This document shows, one piece after another, positions 1 to 8,251 of a DNA stretch of 64,000 bases. The stretch comes from Polynucleobacter aenigmaticus. GTDB lineage: Bacteria; Pseudomonadota; Gammaproteobacteria; Burkholderiales; Burkholderiaceae. The stretch's first letter is position 1. The number at the start of each line of letters is the position of its first letter. The stretch is from contig NZ_NGUO01000002.1 in assembly GCF_002206635.1 (NCBI RefSeq), positions 1 through 64,000 of the forward strand. Direction: 5' to 3'. The notes below the pieces were generated by a model. It saw only the letters and a program-made list of their open reading frames with translations. It did not search any database and was not told the DNA's origin. A program made the position numbers and the translations under genes.

Positions 1-597
1 CAACTGGGGCTTAAATCCACCGTGCGCCCTAAGCGCTATCAGTCCTATAGGGGCGCTGTTGGTAAAACAGCTCCCAATTTACTGCAGCGTAACTTTGCAG
101 CTAACAAGCCCAATCAAAAGTGGGTCACCGATGTCACTGAGTTCAATATTAAAGGCGAGAAGGTTTACCTCTCGCCAATATTGGATCTGTATAACCAAGA
201 GATCGTCTCTTATGAGATCGCTGATAGACCTCAGATCCGCTCGGTGATGGAGATGCTCAAAAGTGCTTTTAAAAGACTGGGTAATAGTGAGCAACCTATG
301 CTGCACTCAGACCAAGGCTGGCAATACCAAATGGGGATTTATCAACAGGCTTTGAAGGTACAAGGTCTTAGCCAAAGCATGTCTAGAAAAGGCAACTGTC
401 TGGATAACGCAGTCATGGAAAACTGGTTTGGGATTATGAAAACCGAGTTCTTCTACCAAAAGAAGTTCTCAGATGTTCAATCATTTAAAACGGAGCTTAA
501 GGACTACATCCACTACTACAACCATGATCGAATCAAGGAAAAACTAAAGGGATTGAGCCCGGTTCAATACCGAACTCAATCCCTCGTGCTAACCTGA
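1..597 (+). CDS. IS3-family transposase OrfB, C-terminal part
   Basis: This is the DDE integrase-type transposase that cuts and joins the ends of its insertion sequence. The frame is open from base 1, so the start lies upstream of the window and the GTG at 22 is probably internal. Counted from that GTG, the catalytic triad is D37 (WVTDVTEF), D97 (HSDQGWQY) and E133 (NAVMENWFG), giving the D-D-35-E spacing of IS3 transposases. The C-terminal YNHDRIKEKLKGLSPVQYR motif is the usual IS3 OrfB ending. The visible part is intact with no stop or frameshift, so the element may still be active, but OrfA is not in view. Confidence 0.93.
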   Translation, partial: QLGLKSTVRPKRYQSYRGAVGKTAPNLLQRNFAANKPNQKWVTDVTEFNIKGEKVYLSPILDLYNQEIVSYEIADRPQIRSVMEMLKSAFKRLGNSEQPMLHSDQGWQYQMGIYQQALKVQGLSQSMSRKGNCLDNAVMENWFGIMKTEFFYQKKFSDVQSFKTELKDYIHYYNHDRIKEKLKGLSPVQYRTQSLVLT

Positions 598-628
598 TTA
601 AACTGTCCAACTTTTGTGGGTCAGTTCA
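1..628 (+). mobile_element. Right end of an IS3-family (IS150-type) insertion sequence, truncated by the window edge
   Basis: The window opens inside the transposase OrfB reading frame. After its stop, the sequence TGTCCAACTTTTGTGGGTCA and the final GTTCA (604-628) resemble the terminal inverted repeat of IS150-group elements, so the element probably ends at 628. The left end and OrfA lie outside the window, so the inverted-repeat pair and target duplication cannot be checked. The element sits just downstream of terC and does not interrupt it. Confidence 0.8.
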
Positions 629-663
629 TAGAGTCTGGCTTTTCTGATTAACGCGAATGAAAA

Positions 664-1371
664 TTAGTGCGCTGCTTTAGCAGCATTTCTTTTCTTCATA
701 TAGGTACCAAGGAGAATCACAATCGCAACACCAATCACCTCAAAGGCTAACTTAGCATCGCCTAATGCAGCTTGAATGCTATCTTTAATTGCTGGATCCT
801 CGACCAACATGCCACCAGCTAGAAAGCCTAAAAGACCTGCGCCCAAAGTAATGATGATTGGGAAACGCTCCATCACTTTTAGCAACATAGCGCTACCAAA
901 AATAATCAATGGAATAGACATACCCAAGCCAATAATCAACAATAGAAGTTGAGTCTCTTGAGGACCTTTTTGAGCCGCTGCTGCAACTGCCAAAACGTTG
1001 TCCAAGCTCATCACTAAATCGGCAATCAAAATCGTACGAATAGCTGCCCAAATACTTGTCTTGCCTTCCATATGCTCTTCGCCTTCACTATCGGCTAATA
1101 ACTGAACCCCGATATAGACGAGCAAAATTGCGCCAACAAGCTTTAGGTACGGGAGAGTTAAAAGTGCAACGGCGGTAATAGTGAGCACCACCCGCAAGAT
1201 GATGGCTGCAGCACTACCCCAAAATATTGCCTTCTTTTGCTGGGCAGGCGGCAGATTACGGGAAGCCAAAGCAATGACCACCGCGTTATCACCAGATAAC
1301 AAAATATTCGCCACGATAATTGAGAGTAATGCCGCCCAAAACGTTGCATCTGAAAATGCTGAAAAATCCAT
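664..1371 (-). CDS. TerC family integral membrane protein (YjbE-like)
   Basis: A 235-residue inner-membrane protein of the TerC family, implicated in metal-ion (often manganese) efflux or in metalation of exported proteins; the substrate here is unknown. About seven hydrophobic segments are visible. Two copies of the family signature occur, SGDN (residues 26-29) and SLDN (122-125), whose acidic residues lie in the membrane and are thought to bind the cation. A short acidic and charged loop near residues 94-103 separates the two halves, consistent with an internal duplication. It is monocistronic, lying between the IS end and the sucCD terminator. Confidence 0.88.
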   Translation of the reverse strand: MDFSAFSDATFWAALLSIIVANILLSGDNAVVIALASRNLPPAQQKKAIFWGSAAAIILRVVLTITAVALLTLPYLKLVGAILLVYIGVQLLADSEGEEHMEGKTSIWAAIRTILIADLVMSLDNVLAVAAAAQKGPQETQLLLLIIGLGMSIPLIIFGSAMLLKVMERFPIIITLGAGLLGFLAGGMLVEDPAIKDSIQAALGDAKLAFEVIGVAIVILLGTYMKKRNAAKAAH

Positions 1372-1418
1372 AATGTCTCCGTACCTTATATATTTTAGTT
1401 TTGACTACAGGGTATTGC

Positions 1419-1448
1419 AAAAAGCATGCTGATTATCAGCATGCTTTT
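1419..1448 (-). terminator. Rho-independent terminator of sucCD
   Basis: A perfect 9-bp stem (GCATGCTGA / TCAGCATGC) with a 3-nt loop is flanked by A and T runs. On the minus strand it ends in five T residues and starts six bases after the sucD stop codon. It should stop sucCD transcripts before terC. The near symmetry means it could also act on plus-strand transcripts, but no plus-strand gene ends here. Confidence 0.88.
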
Positions 1449-1453
1449 ATTGA

Positions 1454-2347
1454 TTACAACATAGCTTTGAGTAAAGCAGCCATTTCTGAAGGGTTTCTGG
1501 TTACTTTAAAGCCGCATTCTTCCATTACTGCAAGCTTTGCATCAGCAGTATCGGCACCACCAGAAATCAATGCGCCAGCATGGCCCATACGCTTTCCAGG
1601 AGGCGCTGTTACACCAGCAATAAAGCCCACAATTGGCTTTTTCATATTGGCTTTGCACCAGAGAGCTGCTTCAGCTTCGTCAGGCCCACCAATTTCGCCA
1701 ATCATAATGACCGCATCAGTATCAGGGTCTTCATTGAACATTCTCATGATGTCAATGTGCTTTAAGCCATTGATGGGGTCGCCACCAATACCCACTGCAG
1801 TGGATTGACCCAAACCAATTGCTGTCAATTGACCAACCGCTTCATAAGTCAAAGTGCCTGAACGGCTAACAACACCAATACGACCTTTTTTATGAATATG
1901 GCCGGGCATGATGCCGATTTTGATTTCATCTGGAGTAATGATCCCAGGACAATTTGGCCCGAGCAACAAAGTCTTCTTGCCGCCAGCCGCTTCTTTTGCC
2001 GTCATCCTGTTACGAACTTCCAGCATGTCCTTGACTGGAATGCCTTCAGTAATACAAATGACAAAATCGAGGTCCGCTTCAACAGCTTCCCAAATGGCAG
2101 CAGCAGCACCAGGAGGTGGAACATAAATTACAGAAGCAGTAGCACCAGTTTGCTGAGCGGCTTCTTTTACAGTTCCATAAATTGGAATATTGAAAATAGA
2201 CTCGCCAGCTTTTTTAGGATTTACACCAGCAACAAAACAGTTTTTACCGTTTGCGTATTCTTGGCACTTCTCAGTGTGGAATTGGCCAGTCTTACCAGTA
2301 ATACCTTGAGTAATTACTTTAGTATTTTTATTTACCAAAATAGACAT
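1454..2347 (-). CDS. sucD: Succinyl-CoA synthetase (ADP-forming) alpha subunit
   Basis: Alpha subunit of succinate-CoA ligase, which converts succinyl-CoA, ADP or GDP and phosphate to succinate, CoA and NTP in the TCA cycle. The 297 residues match the family length. The N-terminal Rossmann CoA-binding domain (about 1-130) contains VITQGITGKTG. The phosphohistidine lies in the GHAGAL motif at H256, and SRSGTLTYE (161-169) is also conserved. It follows sucC by 15 bases and is clearly cotranscribed, with a strong terminator right after the stop. Confidence 0.98.
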   Translation of the reverse strand: MSILVNKNTKVITQGITGKTGQFHTEKCQEYANGKNCFVAGVNPKKAGESIFNIPIYGTVKEAAQQTGATASVIYVPPPGAAAAIWEAVEADLDFVICITEGIPVKDMLEVRNRMTAKEAAGGKKTLLLGPNCPGIITPDEIKIGIMPGHIHKKGRIGVVSRSGTLTYEAVGQLTAIGLGQSTAVGIGGDPINGLKHIDIMRMFNEDPDTDAVIMIGEIGGPDEAEAALWCKANMKKPIVGFIAGVTAPPGKRMGHAGALISGGADTADAKLAVMEECGFKVTRNPSEMAALLKAML

Positions 2348-2362
2348 ATTGAAGTTCCTTGA

Positions 2363-3532
2363 TTATTTGTTTTTCGCAACAGCAGCAACTACCTTAGTAG
2401 CAGCTTCAGCCATTGAATCGGCGCTAATGATTGGCAAACCAGAGTCTGCAAGAATTTTCTTGCCCAACTCCTCGTTGGTACCCTTCATGCGCACAACCAA
2501 AGGTACAGTCAAGTTCACCGCTTTACATGCTGTAACCACGCCATCAGCGATCACATCGCAACGCATAATGCCGCCGAAAATGTTCACCAAAATCGCTTCA
2601 ACACTCTTGTTCTTGAGCATGATCTTGAAGGCCTCGGTAACCTTCTCTGCAGTAGCGCCACCGCCAACATCCAAGAAGTTTGCTGGCTCGCCACCAAACA
2701 ACTTAATTGTATCCATCGTAGCCATTGCCAAGCCTGCACCATTCACTAAGCAACCAATGTTGCCGTCGAGTGAAATGTAAGCCAAGTCAAACTTAGAAGC
2801 CTCAATCTCAGCTGCATCTTCTTCATCGATATCGCGGTAAGCCACGATTTCTGGATGACGATACAAAGCATTTGGATCGAAGTTGAATTTAGCGTCTAGC
2901 GCCTTAATCTTGCCATTGCCTTCAAGGATTAATGGGTTGATTTCCACCAATGAAGCATCGGTATCCCAATAAGTCTTGTACAAATTCTTGAACACATCAC
3001 TTGCCATTGGAATAGAGGCATCTGGAACACCAATACCTTTAGCAATAATGTCGCAATCAGCATCTGTCAAACCAATCAATGGGTCAACAAATACTTTAAT
3101 AATTTTTTCTGGATGAGATTCTGCAACCTCTTCAATATCCATGCCACCTTCACTAGAAGCCATGATGACATTCTTCTGTGTGCCACGATCAGTAACGATA
3201 CTAAAGTAGTACTCTTTTTTAATATCAGCACCATCCTCAATTAAGAGACGGTTTACTTTTTGACCTTCCGGGCCAGTTTGATGGGTTTTTAATTGCATAC
3301 CCAAGATTTCAGAAGCATATTTCTTCACTTCGTCCATGCTTCTTGCTAACTTTACGCCGCCGCCTTTACCGCGACCGCCCGCATGAATTTGCGCTTTAAC
3401 AACCCATACAGGGCCACCTAGCTTTTCGGCTGCTTTAATTGCCTCATCAACACTAAATACAGGGATGCCATTTGGAACAGGCACATTAAATTGGCGTAGT
3501 AATTCTTTGCCTTGGTACTCGTGAATTTTCAT
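2363..3532 (-). CDS. sucC: Succinyl-CoA synthetase (ADP-forming) beta subunit
   Basis: Beta subunit of succinyl-CoA synthetase, carrying the ATP-grasp nucleotide-binding fold (about residues 1-240) and the C-terminal CoA-ligase domain. It begins with the characteristic [12 protein letters not shown], has the glycine-rich [13 protein letters not shown] near 51-63, and ends at 389 residues, one longer than the E. coli protein. [10 protein letters not shown] is also conserved. It is the first gene of the sucCD pair. The start is supported by the conserved N-terminus and by GGGAG upstream of the ATG. Confidence 0.98.
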   Translation of the reverse strand: MKIHEYQGKELLRQFNVPVPNGIPVFSVDEAIKAAEKLGGPVWVVKAQIHAGGRGKGGGVKLARSMDEVKKYASEILGMQLKTHQTGPEGQKVNRLLIEDGADIKKEYYFSIVTDRGTQKNVIMASSEGGMDIEEVAESHPEKIIKVFVDPLIGLTDADCDIIAKGIGVPDASIPMASDVFKNLYKTYWDTDASLVEINPLILEGNGKIKALDAKFNFDPNALYRHPEIVAYRDIDEEDAAEIEASKFDLAYISLDGNIGCLVNGAGLAMATMDTIKLFGGEPANFLDVGGGATAEKVTEAFKIMLKNKSVEAILVNIFGGIMRCDVIADGVVTACKAVNLTVPLVVRMKGTNEELGKKILADSGLPIISADSMAEAATKVVAAVAKNK

Positions 3533-3721
3533 TATTACTCCCGAAACGGTATCTTTTTTAGCAAGCGATGAGGATTAGTAAAACCGATTTCGCCTTAATT
3601 GCCTACTTACTCTATGACTAACTTTAAGAAGTTAACTGAAATAAATGGGAGGGGCTTCACCGACTCTATAAGTCTAGCATGCTGCAATGCGGCAACATGG
3701 CATATTGGATCCGTAGTTGCC

Positions 3722-4258
3722 CTAATCAGGGCGTCCTGCCACCACCTTAGATACAACAGCAGAGCTAAAGCCCTTAGAAGCTAGAAAACGATACTGGCGG
3801 GCACGCTCTTTTTGGTCTGTCGCTAGCACCCCAAATTTCCGTAACCACAGTTCGTGAGCCCTTTGATATTCAGTTTCTTTTAGATTCTTGAGGAGATCTG
3901 CAGTCTTTGAGCTATCTACGCCAGCCTGCGCAAGCTCGTCTTGAATTTTGCGGGCACCAAACCGCTCGCTACGGCGCCGAACTAAGGCCTCTGCAAAGCG
4001 CTGGTCAGAAAGCCAACCACGGGCCTCAAAATCATCCAAAACCGCTTCAATCTGAACTTCCAAGGGTATTTCTGGCACTGCTAGCCCTGAATCCCCTTCA
4101 AGCGGGCGCAATTTCAGCATCCTTGCTGCGGATTCTGCAAGCTTGGAGGCTAAGCCTTTTCGGCTGTACTCTCGCATCGACAAAAGGCGCAAAGCCCGAG
4201 CTTTGAGACTCGGGCTTTGTTTATTACCTTTCTTAGTGCTGCGGTCTAACTCTGACAT
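3722..4258 (-). CDS. recX: Regulatory protein RecX
   Basis: RecX binds RecA filaments and limits RecA activity. The 178-residue protein shows the three-helix repeat pattern of the family: RALRLLSMREYSRKGL (residues about 21-36), then the repeat with LDDFEARGWLSDQRFAEALVRRRSERFGARKIQDEL, and a C-terminal repeat ending KGFSSAVVSKVV. It starts seven bases after the recA stop, so it depends on read-through from the LexA-controlled recA promoter. A perfect 10-bp inverted repeat lies inside its first codons (reported separately) and may damp its expression. Confidence 0.93.
   Translation of the reverse strand: MSELDRSTKKGNKQSPSLKARALRLLSMREYSRKGLASKLAESAARMLKLRPLEGDSGLAVPEIPLEVQIEAVLDDFEARGWLSDQRFAEALVRRRSERFGARKIQDELAQAGVDSSKTADLLKNLKETEYQRAHELWLRKFGVLATDQKERARQYRFLASKGFSSAVVSKVVAGRPD
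4191..4218 (-). other. Stem-loop inside the 5' end of recX, possible recA/recX attenuator
   Basis: AAAGCCCGAG and CTCGGGCTTT form a perfect 10-bp stem with an 8-nt loop. The hairpin starts 47 bases after the recA stop codon and lies in recX codons about 14-23. In the recA-recX direction it is followed by GCGCCTTTTG, only a weak T tract, so it is at best a partial terminator. In E. coli a terminator between recA and recX allows limited read-through; this hairpin could play that role here (inference). Confidence 0.5.
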
Positions 4259-4265
4259 TGAGCGA

Positions 4266-5354
4266 TTACGCTTCCTCTTCTTCGCTCACAACGTCGCTAA
4301 CTACCACTGTCCCAGCTTTTACACCTAATTTCGCACGAATCTTAGATTCGATATCTTGAGCAATGGCTGGATTCTCTTTTAAAAACTCGCGCACATTGTC
4401 TTTCCCTTGACCAATGCGATCGCCGTTGTATGCATACCAAGAGCCTGATTTCTCAACGATATCGGCTTCAACACCCATATCGATAATTTCACCTTCTCTG
4501 GAAATACCATGGCCGTACATGATGTCGAAAATTGCTTCACGGAATGGTGGGGCAACCTTGTTCTTCACAACCTTCACGCGGGTCTCATTGCCTACAACTT
4601 CATCACCCTTCTTAATGCTACCGATACGACGAATGTCCAAACGCATAGTCGCGTAAAACTTCAGCGCATTACCACCGGTAGTCGTTTCAGGCGAACCAAA
4701 CATCACACCAATCTTCATGCGAATCTGGTTAATAAAGATGACGGTTGTATTGGTACGCTTGATCGCACCAGTCAGCTTACGTAAGGCTTGGCTCATTAAG
4801 CGTGCTTGTAAGCCAGGCAAGGAATCACCCATATCGCCCTCGATCTCCGCCCTTGGAACCAAAGCTGCTACAGAGTCAATTACGATCAGATCGATGGAGC
4901 CTGAGCGAACCAGGGCATCAGCAATTTCTAAAGCTTGTTCGCCAGTATCCGGCTGTGAGATCAATAAATTATTAACATCTACGCCAAGACGTGAGGCGTA
5001 TTGAACATCCAATGCATGCTCAGCATCGATAAAGGCGCAAGTTCCACCAATCTTTTGCATCTCTGCAATCGCATGCAAAGTCAGCGTTGTCTTACCGGAA
5101 GACTCAGGACCGTAAATCTCAATCACGCGCCCACGCGCTAAACCACCAACCCCAAGGGCAATATCTAAACCCAAAGAGCCACTTGATACCACTTGAATAT
5201 CTTGATGAATCTCTGCATCGCCCAATCTCATGATTGAGCCCTTACCAAATTGCTTCTCAATTTGCGCCAAGGCGGCAGTCAATGCTTTTTGCTTGTCTCC
5301 GCTCATGCCGTCAAATTCGGATGAGGCTGATTTTTTCTTATCGTCCAAGGCCAT
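4266..5354 (-). CDS. recA: Recombinase RecA
   Basis: RecA forms ATP-dependent filaments on single-stranded DNA, catalyses homologous strand exchange and triggers LexA self-cleavage. I chose the ATG at 5354 (362 residues, MALDDKKKS...) over an upstream in-frame start because AAAGGGA sits eight bases before it and the longer version would translate through the promoter and LexA box. Walker A is GPESSGKT (82-89); [14 protein letters not shown] (L1) and GGNALKFYA (L2) DNA-binding loops are present. The acidic C-tail SEEEEA is typical. recX follows after seven bases. Confidence 0.98.
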   Translation of the reverse strand: MALDDKKKSASSEFDGMSGDKQKALTAALAQIEKQFGKGSIMRLGDAEIHQDIQVVSSGSLGLDIALGVGGLARGRVIEIYGPESSGKTTLTLHAIAEMQKIGGTCAFIDAEHALDVQYASRLGVDVNNLLISQPDTGEQALEIADALVRSGSIDLIVIDSVAALVPRAEIEGDMGDSLPGLQARLMSQALRKLTGAIKRTNTTVIFINQIRMKIGVMFGSPETTTGGNALKFYATMRLDIRRIGSIKKGDEVVGNETRVKVVKNKVAPPFREAIFDIMYGHGISREGEIIDMGVEADIVEKSGSWYAYNGDRIGQGKDNVREFLKENPAIAQDIESKIRAKLGVKAGTVVVSDVVSEEEEA

Positions 5355-5423
5355 GTTTGATCCCTTTTCACTATTAGTTAGGCTGTTTTTTGAGTTTTTT
5401 GAGTTTTTTATCAACATGCAACT

Positions 5424-5443
5424 AACTGTATATAAAAACAGTA
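5424..5443 (-). promoter_or_regulatory. LexA (SOS) box of recA
   Basis: TACTGTTTTTATATACAGTT on the minus strand contains the exact CTGT-N8-ACAG core of proteobacterial SOS boxes. It overlaps the -10 element of the recA promoter, so bound LexA would block polymerase. It lies about 70 bases upstream of the recA ATG. Confidence 0.92.
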
Positions 5444-5453
5444 GTATTTGCAA
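5425..5453 (-). promoter_or_regulatory. Sigma70-type promoter of recA
   Basis: A -35 element TTGCAA (5448-5453) is followed after 17 bases by -10 TACAGT (5425-5430), which lies inside the LexA box. Transcription would start near 5418, giving a leader of about 63 bases. Confidence 0.75.
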
Positions 5454-5469
5454 GCGACTTTTAAAGGAT

Positions 5470-6006
5470 TTATGGCTGATTTTTTAATAGGGCCGATCCT
5501 ACGGGTCGATCCCAATAGAAAAAGAGGGGGATGGCTATACCCCAGGCCAGGCCCAGCAGAATGAGTCCGCCAATTTGGCCATTAACACCCCATGCCCCTG
5601 CGCCCATTCTGACCCCAGCCTCATAGGACATGGGCCCTGCAATTGCTCCTAGCACCCCACCCAGGATAGGTTTGCCCCGTAGCCAAGCCAAAGAACTATT
5701 GATGGTGCTGGCAACTAAAGCCCACAGCGTCCACATCCAAAATGGTGAGAGATAAGCGCTTGGCCAAGGGTTTTGAAAGCTTAAAAAGCCCCAATTGGCT
5801 ACCAGCGTGTCGACTGCCACCCCAAATAGAGCCGCCTTAAAAAGAAGTTTTAGCTCCGACAGGGGCCGAGGGGAGCGCCAGCTATGAATGGCAAGGTAGA
5901 CCAAGGTAGCGACTACAGGCCAAAACACCTGCTGATTGGCGGCGCCAATAATGCAAGCAAACCAACCAGCCTGGAAAAGTACAAAATTCCAAAATTTAGC
6001 CATCAA
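5470..6006 (-). CDS. DUF2878 family membrane protein
   Basis: A 178-residue protein with about five to six hydrophobic segments and the pattern of DUF2878 proteins, including [27 protein letters not shown] and [13 protein letters not shown]. Members are uncharacterised inner-membrane proteins; no catalytic motif is evident beyond the conserved Y/E-containing loop. The start may be at 6006 or three bases downstream, since the protein begins MM. It is monocistronic between recA and the tRNA-Met terminator. The function is unknown. Confidence 0.8.
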   Translation of the reverse strand: MMAKFWNFVLFQAGWFACIIGAANQQVFWPVVATLVYLAIHSWRSPRPLSELKLLFKAALFGVAVDTLVANWGFLSFQNPWPSAYLSPFWMWTLWALVASTINSSLAWLRGKPILGGVLGAIAGPMSYEAGVRMGAGAWGVNGQIGGLILLGLAWGIAIPLFFYWDRPVGSALLKNQP

Positions 6007-6031
6007 TCAAATCCCAGTGACATTACCTAAG

Positions 6032-6064
6032 AAAAAGGCCACTGCCGGTGGGCAATGGCCTTTT
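6032..6064 (-). terminator. Rho-independent terminator after tRNA-Met
   Basis: On the minus strand AAGGCCATTGCC and GGCAGTGGCCTT form a 12-bp stem with one G-T pair and a 4-nt loop, followed by a short T run. It starts five bases after the tRNA CCA end and separates the tRNA from the DUF2878 gene. Confidence 0.88.
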
Positions 6065-6068
6065 GATT

Positions 6069-6145
6069 TGGTGGCGATTCAGGGATTCGAACCCCGGACC
6101 TGTGGATTATGATTCCATCGCTCTAACCAACTGAGCTAAATCGCC
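6069..6145 (-). tRNA. tRNA-Met (CAT), CCA encoded
   Basis: The minus strand folds as a complete 77-nt tRNA: acceptor GGCGATT / AATCGCC, D-arm GCTC...GAGC, anticodon loop ATCATAA with anticodon CAT, T-arm CGGGG-TTCGAAT-CCCTG, and a genome-encoded ACCA end. The first acceptor pair G-C and the elongator-like D loop (AGTTGGTTA) argue against initiator tRNA. An Ile tRNA with lysidine-modified CAT cannot be excluded from sequence alone, but the overall form favours elongator Met. Confidence 0.93.
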
Positions 6146-6154
6146 GAACGTCAG

Positions 6155-6183
6155 ATTTTAGCTTATTTGATCAAAATCCTCAA
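6155..6183 (-). promoter_or_regulatory. Promoter of the tRNA-Met gene
   Basis: TTGAGG (6178-6183) and TAAAAT (6155-6160) are separated by exactly 17 bases and sit nine bases upstream of the mature tRNA 5' end, the normal arrangement for a sigma70 promoter driving a single tRNA. Confidence 0.75.
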
Positions 6184-6215
6184 TTTATCTACTTTGACCC
6201 TAATGAACCAGGCAA

Positions 6216-7025
6216 TCAAATGATCTTAATAGTTAAATCCGGCAAATTATCGATGCTGCAACGAACTATGTCGCCACGGACAACCGGCCCCACATTCTCA
6301 GGCGTACCAGAGTAGATGATGTCGCCAGGAAATAATTCATTTGCTTCGGATAATTTGGCAATTTGCTCTGCCACCGACCAAATCATTTGCTCTAAATTCG
6401 CCTTCTGTTTCACAACTCCGTTTACAGAAAGTGAAATCGCGCCCTTCGTAAAGTGGCCAACTTGACCAACCCGGAAGATCGGCCCAATAGGGGCGGAATG
6501 ATCAAATGACTTACCAATCTCCCAGGGCTTCTTTTGGTCGCCCATAAAGCGCTGCAAATCACGACGAGTCATATCCAAACCCAAGGCATAACCAAATACA
6601 TGCTCAAGGGCTTTTTCTACGGGGATATTTTTTCCCCCTTTATTAAGGGCAGCGACCAACTCAACCTCGTAGTGATAGTTTTTGGTCAGCGAGGGATAGG
6701 GATGGTCGATTATCTTATTTGGCGCTACAAATTGAATCGCATCGGTTGGCTTTTGAAAAAAGAATGGTGGCTCACGCGTTGGATCCGATCCCATCTCACG
6801 GGCATGTGCCGCATAGTTTCTGCCAATGCAGTAAATACGGCGTACAGGGAATTCAGCATCGCTACCCGCAATCGGTATCAGGGTTTGAGCGACCACAAAT
6901 GGTGTCGAGACTACTTCTGCAGTATGCGCCTCAACAGCAGAAATTAGCCCTACCGATGAAAGGGAGGCAACACCCATTTTGATTGCGTTGCGTCGACCAA
7001 TGAGATCTTTATCCCGAATTGACAT
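6216..7025 (-). CDS. Fumarylacetoacetate hydrolase (FAH) family protein with a Tat-like leader
   Basis: A 269-residue protein whose residues 60-269 match the FAH fold that hydrolyses C-C bonds in acylpyruvates or isomerises/decarboxylates related diketo acids. Metal ligands are visible as E120 and E122 (YEVEL) and D151 (GLDMTRRD), with the family motif YCIGRNYAAHAREM at 65-78. The first 35 residues are unusual: GRRNAIK (10-16) followed by a weakly hydrophobic stretch and VEA-H resembles a twin-arginine signal, whereas FAH enzymes are normally cytoplasmic. The substrate cannot be assigned. The gene stands alone upstream of tRNA-Met. Confidence 0.87.
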   Translation of the reverse strand: MSIRDKDLIGRRNAIKMGVASLSSVGLISAVEAHTAEVVSTPFVVAQTLIPIAGSDAEFPVRRIYCIGRNYAAHAREMGSDPTREPPFFFQKPTDAIQFVAPNKIIDHPYPSLTKNYHYEVELVAALNKGGKNIPVEKALEHVFGYALGLDMTRRDLQRFMGDQKKPWEIGKSFDHSAPIGPIFRVGQVGHFTKGAISLSVNGVVKQKANLEQMIWSVAEQIAKLSEANELFPGDIIYSGTPENVGPVVRGDIVRCSIDNLPDLTIKII

Positions 7026-7117
7026 TACTCACTTCTCCTTAAGAATAGCAATCATCGTATTCCGAATAGCGCATATGTACATCAGGAAAACCCCAGTAAT
7101 CCCAAGCTAATTAAATC

Positions 7118-7528
7118 TCACTTAATCTGAAAAACGCTCATTGCCTCATCACGGTTATAGCGAATAAAAACCTCGATTTTCTTAGCTAAAAAGAGCTTTT
7201 TAAGAACCTCATCCTTATTTTCAAAGGTGATGGCAGTTTGCTCCGGGAAGCGCGAAAAGGGGTCACTCATCACTTCTATGGGTTGACCATCCACTTTAAT
7301 CAATCGAATCGTCCGCTTGTAAAAGCGATCAGGCTGAATAAATATTAGACGCTTGACATATTTATCTAAGACCAGCTTTTGCCCTTGATCATTGGCTTTG
7401 TAGTAATAGACCAACTCGTCTTTACCATTCGTAGTGGCATCCCGCTCCTCATCCCATTTGGCAAATACAGCCTGACTTGCAAGCGTACAAAGAAAAGCTA
7501 CCACTGCTAACCTATAAAGATGCATCAT
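7118..7528 (-). CDS. Small exported protein of unknown function
   Basis: A 136-residue protein with a clear Sec signal peptide: positively charged start, hydrophobic core LAVVAFLCTLASQ, and a likely AxA cleavage after AVFA (residue about 23). The mature part is charged and soluble, rich in Lys and Phe, with no cysteines. I recognise no family. It is divergent from the MOSC gene, separated by 46 bases, and lies 92 bases upstream of the FAH-family gene on the same strand, so the two may be cotranscribed. A periplasmic location is inferred. Confidence 0.72.
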   Translation of the reverse strand: MMHLYRLAVVAFLCTLASQAVFAKWDEERDATTNGKDELVYYYKANDQGQKLVLDKYVKRLIFIQPDRFYKRTIRLIKVDGQPIEVMSDPFSRFPEQTAITFENKDEVLKKLFLAKKIEVFIRYNRDEAMSVFQIK

Positions 7529-7574
7529 TTACTTTCCTAGTTGGATCAATTCATCTTATCAGTCATCAGCACAT

Positions 7575-8186
7575 ATGCGCCTTCTATCGATCTCGTCTGG
7601 CAAAGTCATGCCTCTTTTTGGATCCCATCACCCAAACTATAAAAGCGTTGCTTCTGCTATCAACAAGGAATCTATCAGCAACCTGAATAATCCAGTCCCA
7701 GTTGAAATTACCAGACTCGGTGTAGCAGGAGATGAACAGGCAGATCCATCCGTCCATGGAGGACTTGAGAAAGCGATTTATGTTTATCCAGTTGAGCACT
7801 ACGCTTTTTGGAATGAGCTCCTGACTCGTGAAACAAAGAAATTAGTCAATCTTCCACTTGGCGCCTTTGGAGAAAACTTCACAATAGAAGGCTTGCTTGA
7901 AACTGGGGTATATATCGGCGACAGAATTCAAATTGGTGATCTTGAATTTACCGTAGTCAAGTTACGTGAACCTTGCTTTAAGTTTAATGCCAAGATGGGA
8001 TACAAAGGCGCAGCGAAAGCCATGCTGCAATCTGGATTCAGCGGGTGGTACTTACGTGTCAATCAAATGGGCACACTTACAGTGGGCTTAGACATCAAAG
8101 TCATCCCAGGCCAGAGAGTCACCTCGATAGCAGATCAAAACAAGACCCTGTTTAACCGCGGCAATCAAAAAAATCTTTGGGATTAA
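7575..8186 (+). CDS. MOSC domain-containing protein (YiiM-like)
   Basis: A stand-alone MOSC domain of 203 residues. YiiM-type MOSC proteins act with molybdenum cofactor, reducing N-hydroxylated base analogues or handling sulfur. Conserved features are GVAGDEQADPSVHGGLEKAIYVYP (split here as GVAGDEQADP and HGGLEKAIY), LPLGAFGENFT, GDRIQIG, and the conserved cysteine C134 in LREPCFKF, the putative cofactor or sulfur ligand. Length and domain order fit the family. It ends just before a bidirectional terminator shared with the transporter gene on the opposite strand. Confidence 0.9.
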   Translation: MRLLSISSGKVMPLFGSHHPNYKSVASAINKESISNLNNPVPVEITRLGVAGDEQADPSVHGGLEKAIYVYPVEHYAFWNELLTRETKKLVNLPLGAFGENFTIEGLLETGVYIGDRIQIGDLEFTVVKLREPCFKFNAKMGYKGAAKAMLQSGFSGWYLRVNQMGTLTVGLDIKVIPGQRVTSIADQNKTLFNRGNQKNLWD

Positions 8187-8200
8187 TTTTGGCAATAAAA

Positions 8201-8226
8201 AACCCGACCACTTAGTGGTCGGGTTT
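8201..8226. terminator. Bidirectional terminator between the MOSC and MHS-transporter genes
   Basis: A perfect hairpin (AACCCGACCAC / GTGGTCGGGTT region, loop TTA-like) has A runs on its left and T runs on its right, so it reads as a terminator for the plus-strand MOSC gene and for the convergent minus-strand transporter gene. Confidence 0.9.
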
Positions 8227-8251
8227 AGTTTTTGAAACAGACCAGTGAAGC

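Noticed and set aside
1892-2362. 156-residue open frame antisense to sucD
   Set aside because: Shadow of sucD; composition and lack of start signals do not support a gene.
5354-5453. Upstream start of recA adding 33 residues
   Set aside because: The extension would translate the LexA box and promoter, while the ATG at 5354 has a good ribosome site and gives the family-standard N-terminus.
6069-6145. tRNA-Ile2 with lysidine-modified CAT anticodon
   Set aside because: The CAT anticodon is shared, but the acceptor and D-arm look like elongator Met; left as an alternative only.
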